DNA of 64,000 bases, from positions 98,417 through 162,416 of the forward strand of contig NZ_JAERJA010000009.1 of assembly GCF_016827675.1 (NCBI RefSeq). Direction: 5' to 3'. Made by a program: the position numbers and the translations under genes. Below are positions 60,428 to 64,000 of the stretch, in pieces. Source of the DNA: Nocardioides limicola (GTDB lineage Bacteria; Actinomycetota; Actinomycetes; Propionibacteriales; Nocardioidaceae). The notes below the pieces were generated by a model. That model saw nothing but the letters and a program-made list of their open reading frames with translations. It searched no databases and was not told the origin of the DNA. Position 1 is the stretch's first letter. Every line of letters starts with the position of its first letter.

Positions 60428-62470
60428 TCAGACCAGGTACAGGGTGACCGTGCTGCCCTTGCGCACCTGGGTGCCCGACCCCGGACGGGCCTCGGCGACG
60501 TACCCGAGACCGAGGTAGATCTGGCTCTGCGCGGTGTCCACGACCAGCCCCAGCGCCTCGAGCTGCGCGGTGGCTTCGGCGACGCCCATCCCGCGGAGTC
60601 CGCGCGGGATGGTCACCAGCTCCGGGCCCAGCGAGACCACCAGCCGGATCTCGTCGCCGCGGAACAGGGTGCCGTCGCTGGGTGTCTGACTGATCACCCG
60701 GCCTTCGGGGACCGAGTCGTGGTGGGCCTCGCTGGTGACCACCCGGAAGCGTTGGCCGAGCCGTTCCACGGCGTTGCTGGCCGGGCGGCCGGTGAAGTCG
60801 CGGACGTCGTACGGCCGACGGCCGAGGCTGACCACGATGTCGACGGGGGAGTCCGGACGCAGTTCGGTGCCGGCCTCGGGGTCGCTACGGATGATGGTCC
60901 CGGCCGGGATCTCCTCGTGATGGCGCTCGGTGACCTGGCCGAGGACGAGGTTGTTGTTCTCCAGTCGGGTGGCGGCTCGTTCCGCGGGCCGACCGGCCAT
61001 CTCCGGGACCAGGTAGCGCTCCGGGCCCAGTGACAGCATCAGCGTCACCGTGCCCCCGGACAGGACCCGCTGGCCGCCGGCCGGGTCGCTGGCGATCACG
61101 TCGCCGGGTGGCACCGTCTCCGAGTACGCCGGCTCCCCGAGCGCAGCGGTCAGGCCCAGCGCCTCGAGACGCTCGGTGGCGGTGGCCTGGTCGACGCCGA
61201 TCACGGCCGGCACGGTGCTGTAGCGGCCCACGCCGAGCCACCAGGCGCCGAGGCCAGCGGTGCTGGCCACCAGCAACGCGATCAGCAGCAGCACCAGACC
61301 ACGCCGGGATCGCCGCGGCCGACTCGGCGCTGCTGCTGCCCTGGCCGGCGTCGGGGGCCGGCCCGCGGTTCGGCCCGATGGCCGGTCCGATGGCCGGTCC
61401 GGTGCTGCGGATCGGCGCGACGTCGCAGGAGTGGCTGTGGGCAGCAGAGTCGTGTGGTCCGATGTGGAGGTGGACGACACAGCGTCGCTGGGAGCGACCA
61501 GGCCCTCGAAGTCCTCGGGCTGGGTGTCCTCGGGAACCACGGCGATCTGACGGGGCCGGAGGTCGGCCGCCAACTCCGGGTCCGAATCCGCTCCGGAGTC
61601 GAGTGCCTGGCGCACCCGATGCATCTGATGCAGCAGCACCGCCGCGTCTGCGGGGCGCTGGTGGCGGTCCCGGCAGGTGGCCCGGGCGACCAGCGCGTCG
61701 ACGTAGTCGGGGAGATCGGGAGCCACCTCGGACGGCGCCGGGACGTCGCAGTGGACGTGCTTGTAGGCGACCTGGATGGGCGACTCGCCCTGGTGCGGCT
61801 TCGTGCCGGTGAGAAGTTCGTAGAGCAGGACACCGGCGGCGTACACGTCCGCGCGGGCGTCCGAGGTCCCGTCCACGACGAGTTCGGGGGCCAGGTAGGA
61901 GACCGTCCCGATCAGGACGCCCCCGGTGGCGGTGTGTCGGGTATCGGTGCTCACGGCGCGAGCCAGCCCGAAGTCGGCCACCTTGACCCGCCCGTCGTCG
62001 GCGATCAGCACGTTCTCGGGCTTGACGTCGCGGTGCACGACCCCGGCCCGGTGGGCGGCGGCCAGCGCGGACAGTACCGGCTCCAACAGGGCCAGGGCGC
62101 GGGTCGGGGGCATCGGCGCCTCGGCATGGACGACGTCGCGGAAGGTGCGGCCCTCGACCAACTCCATGGCCAGATAGATGGTGCCGTTGTCATCGCCCTG
62201 GTCGAAGACGTTGACCACGTGGGGGTGCGACAGCCGGGCGGCGGCACGGGCCTCGCGCACGAAGCGGGCCGCGAACTCTCCGTCGTCGTCGCCGAGCCCG
62301 GGGTGCATCACCTTCAGGGCGACCGTGCGGTCGAGGCGCTCGTCGATGCCGGCGTACACGGTCGCCATCCCGCCGCGGGCGATCCGACTGGTGGCTCGGT
62401 AGCGGCCGTCAAGAAGCCGCCCGATCACCGGGTCGTCCGCACCCGCGCGGGAGTCCGCACGCAGCGTCAT
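60428..62470 (-). CDS. pknL: Ser/Thr protein kinase with PASTA repeats (PknL/PknB type)
   Basis: A 680-residue transmembrane kinase. Kinase domain about 15-285: glycine loop ARGGMATVY, Lys in VALKVMHPG, catalytic HRDVKPENVLI and DFGLARA. A Pro/Arg/Ala-rich linker, one membrane helix (GLVLLLIALLVASTAGLGAW) and four extracellular PASTA repeats follow (each with VP or IP-x-GLxGMG-like starts). PASTA domains bind muropeptides or lipid II. It is divergent from an Rv2175c-like gene, as in M. tuberculosis, and ATG 62470 has GGAGG upstream. Confidence 0.9.
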   Translation of the reverse strand: MTLRADSRAGADDPVIGRLLDGRYRATSRIARGGMATVYAGIDERLDRTVALKVMHPGLGDDDGEFAARFVREARAAARLSHPHVVNVFDQGDDNGTIYLAMELVEGRTFRDVVHAEAPMPPTRALALLEPVLSALAAAHRAGVVHRDVKPENVLIADDGRVKVADFGLARAVSTDTRHTATGGVLIGTVSYLAPELVVDGTSDARADVYAAGVLLYELLTGTKPHQGESPIQVAYKHVHCDVPAPSEVAPDLPDYVDALVARATCRDRHQRPADAAVLLHQMHRVRQALDSGADSDPELAADLRPRQIAVVPEDTQPEDFEGLVAPSDAVSSTSTSDHTTLLPTATPATSRRSAAPDRPSDRPSGRTAGRPPTPARAAAAPSRPRRSRRGLVLLLIALLVASTAGLGAWWLGVGRYSTVPAVIGVDQATATERLEALGLTAALGEPAYSETVPPGDVIASDPAGGQRVLSGGTVTLMLSLGPERYLVPEMAGRPAERAATRLENNNLVLGQVTERHHEEIPAGTIIRSDPEAGTELRPDSPVDIVVSLGRRPYDVRDFTGRPASNAVERLGQRFRVVTSEAHHDSVPEGRVISQTPSDGTLFRGDEIRLVVSLGPELVTIPRGLRGMGVAEATAQLEALGLVVDTAQSQIYLGLGYVAEARPGSGTQVRKGSTVTLYLV

Positions 62471-62612
62471 CGGGTCCTCCGTACTGCCGGACGGGGAAGG
62501 ATCCGGCCCGCCCATCGTACTTTCGCGGGCATGCGGCCCGGCATCCGCGCGGCCCGGCGTGTTCCTTGGGCCGGGATCGTGCCGGTCGGGACCGGTCTGG
62601 GAGAGTAGGGGG

Positions 62613-62966
62613 GTGGAGACCCCGAAACTCGCCGACCTCGTGGATGAATGGCTCGACTACGCCGAGACCGCCGAAGCGCTCGGGCGCAGTGTCAGTCAGG
62701 TCCGGACTCTGCTCCGGGAGCACCAGTTGGCCGCGGCGTCGCCGACGGGCGACCGGGCTCTGCGGGTGCCGGCGCTCTTCATCGCCGACGGTGAGATCGT
62801 CAAGGGCCTGCCCGGCCTGCTGACGCTGCTGGCCGACCACGGCTTCGATGACGCCGAGGCGATCGCCTGGATCTTCACCGATGACGACCTGCCGGGCCGA
62901 CCGATCGATGCCCTTCGGGAGAACCGGGGCACCGAGGCTCGGCGCCGGGCCCAGTTGCTGGCGTGA
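62613..62966 (+). CDS. Rv2175c-like DNA-binding protein
   Basis: A 117-residue protein: an N-terminal winged-helix-like segment (LVDEWLDYAETAEALGRSVS, VRTLLREHQLAA) and a C-terminal DUF-like tail (LLTLLADHGFDDAEAIAWIF) matching Rv2175c, which in M. tuberculosis is next to and phosphorylated by PknL. GTG 62613 gives METPKLADLVDEW. The following RNase gene starts in its stop. A phosphorylation link to the kinase is inferred by synteny. Confidence 0.82.
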   Translation: METPKLADLVDEWLDYAETAEALGRSVSQVRTLLREHQLAAASPTGDRALRVPALFIADGEIVKGLPGLLTLLADHGFDDAEAIAWIFTDDDLPGRPIDALRENRGTEARRRAQLLA

Positions 62967-63460
62967 GCACCGTGTCGCGGCGCACCCGCGGCCTCGTCAC
63001 TGCGGTGGCGGTGCTGGTGCTGCTGCTGGCCTGGTGGCTGCTGCCCGAGGGCGACGAGCCTGCACCGGTCACCGGCGCCGACCCACAGCAGGTCGAGCCT
63101 GCCCAGCCGCCGGCCGGGGATGCCGAGCCGCCGGGTGAGGACGACGAGGCAGCTCCGCCCGAGGCCGTCGACCCGCACTCCGGTCTGCCCTGGGTCGACG
63201 TCGCCGACCTGCCTGCCGAGGCTCACGACGTACTGGCCCGGATCGACGCAGGTGGGCCCTTCCGCTATGACAAGGACGGCTCCACGTTCGGCAACTTCGA
63301 GCGCCTACTGCCGGCGCAGCGGCACGGCTGGTACCGGGAGTACACGGTCGACACGCCCGGTTTGTCGCACCGCGGTGCGAAGCGGATCGTCACCGGAGGC
63401 ACCGCCGAGTTCTACTGGACCGAAGATCACTACGAGTCCTTCGAGAGGATCGACCGGTGA
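62963..63460 (+). CDS. Secreted or membrane-anchored guanyl-specific ribonuclease (barnase/RNase Sa type)
   Basis: A 165-residue protein. An N-terminal hydrophobic segment (GLVTAVAVLVLLLAWWLL) acts as signal or anchor, then an acidic Pro/Glu-rich linker, then a ribonuclease N1/Sa domain (about 85-165): the catalytic Glu in GNFERLLP, Arg in WYREYTV and His in DHYESF are all present, so it looks active. It overlaps the upstream gene by four bases and the downstream barstar by four bases. Confidence 0.85.
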   Translation: MSTVSRRTRGLVTAVAVLVLLLAWWLLPEGDEPAPVTGADPQQVEPAQPPAGDAEPPGEDDEAAPPEAVDPHSGLPWVDVADLPAEAHDVLARIDAGGPFRYDKDGSTFGNFERLLPAQRHGWYREYTVDTPGLSHRGAKRIVTGGTAEFYWTEDHYESFERIDR

Positions 63461-63762
63461 CCCACGACCTGCCCGCCAGCGCCGCGGTCGACGCCCTGCT
63501 CGCCGCCGGCTGGCGGGTGGCGACCGCGGACACGGCAGGGGTCGAGGATCGGCGCGAGGTGTTGGGGCGGATCGGGGAGGCGCTCGGCTTCCCGGAGACC
63601 TTCGGCCGCAACCTCGACGCTCTCAACGACAGCCTCGACGACGTGACCGGCCCGGCTGCGCTGCACTGGACCGGCTGGGCGGCGCTCGCGTACGACGACC
63701 CGCAGCAGTTCGCGATGATCTGCTCGATCATGGGCGACCGAGTGCTCCTGCTCCTCGGCTGA
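63457..63762 (+). CDS. Barstar-family RNase inhibitor
   Basis: A 101-residue protein with the barstar core: a helix leading to FGRNLDALNDSLDDVTG with the RNase-binding Asn and Asp residues, and WTGWAALAYDDPQQFA. GTG 63457 overlaps the RNase stop. As in barnase-barstar it should protect the cytoplasm from the RNase made beside it. No signal peptide, as expected. Confidence 0.88.
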   Translation: MTHDLPASAAVDALLAAGWRVATADTAGVEDRREVLGRIGEALGFPETFGRNLDALNDSLDDVTGPAALHWTGWAALAYDDPQQFAMICSIMGDRVLLLLG

Positions 63763-63789
63763 CACCCCTCCCGACCGCCGCCCCCTCTC

Positions 63790-63859
63790 GGTGGTCGAGT
63801 GCCGCCCGGTCCGGTGGTCGAGTGCCGCCGAGCTTGCGAGGCGGTGTATCGAGACCACC
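63790..63859. repeat. REP-like palindromic element, one partial and one full copy
   Basis: GGTGGTCGAGTGCCGCC at 63790-63806, then a full 47-base copy at 63813-63859 ending GAGACCACC; same family as 44071-44267. It lies between barstar and the insertion-sequence end. Confidence 0.85.
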
Positions 63860-63882
63860 CCCCCGGCCGTCCGGGGACGCTC

Positions 63883-64000
63883 CTATGTTGGGTCAAGGGG
63901 TCGGTGTTCGAGTAGTCGGTAGAGGTCGCGGGCGATGTAGCGCTTGAGGCAGCGTCGGATCTCTCGGGGGTTCTTGCCTTGGCTGGTTCGTTTCTCGGTG
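63883..64000 (-). CDS. IS110-type transposase, C-terminal end (runs off window)
   Basis: On the minus strand a frame entering from the window edge ends at TAG 63883-63885. The last codons read REIRRCLKRYIARDLYRLLE, like the C-terminal helix of IS110-family transposases. Only about 38 residues are visible, so completeness cannot be judged. Confidence 0.55.
   Translation of the reverse strand, partial: TEKRTSQGKNPREIRRCLKRYIARDLYRLLEHRPLDPT

Overview
The window is high-GC DNA with many GTG starts, 1-4 base gene overlaps and several single-copy actinobacterial housekeeping neighbourhoods. It contains a phoH-ybeY-CorC/HlyC-era block, recO-uppS-zur-znuBCA, glyS-dusB, dgt-dnaG-tRNA-Asn, and an aroG...pknL-Rv2175c-like block. 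10-methyl fatty acid genes, an F420-type oxidoreductase, a pyrophosphate-type phosphofructokinase and class II DAHP synthase all point to Actinomycetota. Gene order and the dispersed palindromes (reading as VELVETR-like peptides in one frame) suggest Propionibacteriales (Nocardioidaceae or Propionibacteriaceae); that rank is inference.

Layout. 0-4.4 kb: HIT protein, PhoH, YbeY, CBS-domain membrane protein, a deaminase-fold pseudoenzyme and a HAD phosphatase, mostly one overlapping operon. 4.5-10.4 kb: VOC protein, esterase, the tmsA/tmsB pair for mid-chain methylation of fatty acids, a siderophore-interacting protein and era. 10.3-13.1 kb: a Nudix regulator divergent from an SPFH protein and an NAD-kinase-like protein, with a palindrome over the shared promoter. 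13.1-17 kb: a septum-formation-type lipoprotein, a small secreted protein, a flavodoxin-like protein, and leuA behind a leucine leader peptide and hairpin. 17-19.8 kb: gluconate genes gntK, gntR, gntP. 19.9-25.2 kb: a FadD19-like ligase with a KstR-like box, an AbiEi-like/Fic fusion, and a DASS permease. 25.2-30.6 kb: recO, a MarR regulator, uppS and a zinc uptake operon znuA-znuC-znuB-zur with histidine-rich parts. 30.7-36.5 kb: ABM protein, DUF559 endonuclease bracketed by 48-bp palindromic repeats, glyS, lipoprotein, dusB and a secreted LAS-type peptidase.

36.5-42.8 kb is the main accessory region. An intact tyrosine recombinase, a small Cro/C1 protein and a 735-residue protein with about eight zinc ribbons and an apparently dead recombinase domain form a tight operon. 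They are followed by a DUF2716 protein, a HEAT-repeat protein and the tail of a MazF gene. This block separates dusB from dgt.

42.8-64 kb: dgt, an LLM oxidoreductase, dnaG carrying a 313-residue LAGLIDADG intein inside its zinc-binding domain, tRNA-Asn, a flavin reductase-like protein, MaoC hydratase, an orphan response regulator, glpK, PPi-type pfk, class II DAHP synthase, threonine aldolase, a zinc-ribbon membrane protein, a second (class I) DAHP synthase, SRPBCC protein, endonuclease IV, a PASTA kinase, an Rv2175c-like DNA-binding protein, a barnase-type RNase with barstar, and the end of an insertion sequence.

Across the window about nineteen genes have a TANNNT hexamer 6-9 bases before the start codon, the layout of leaderless transcripts; this helped choose starts. 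The most novel signals are the recombinase/zinc-ribbon trio, the DnaG intein, and the Nudix-SPFH-NAD-kinase-like module.
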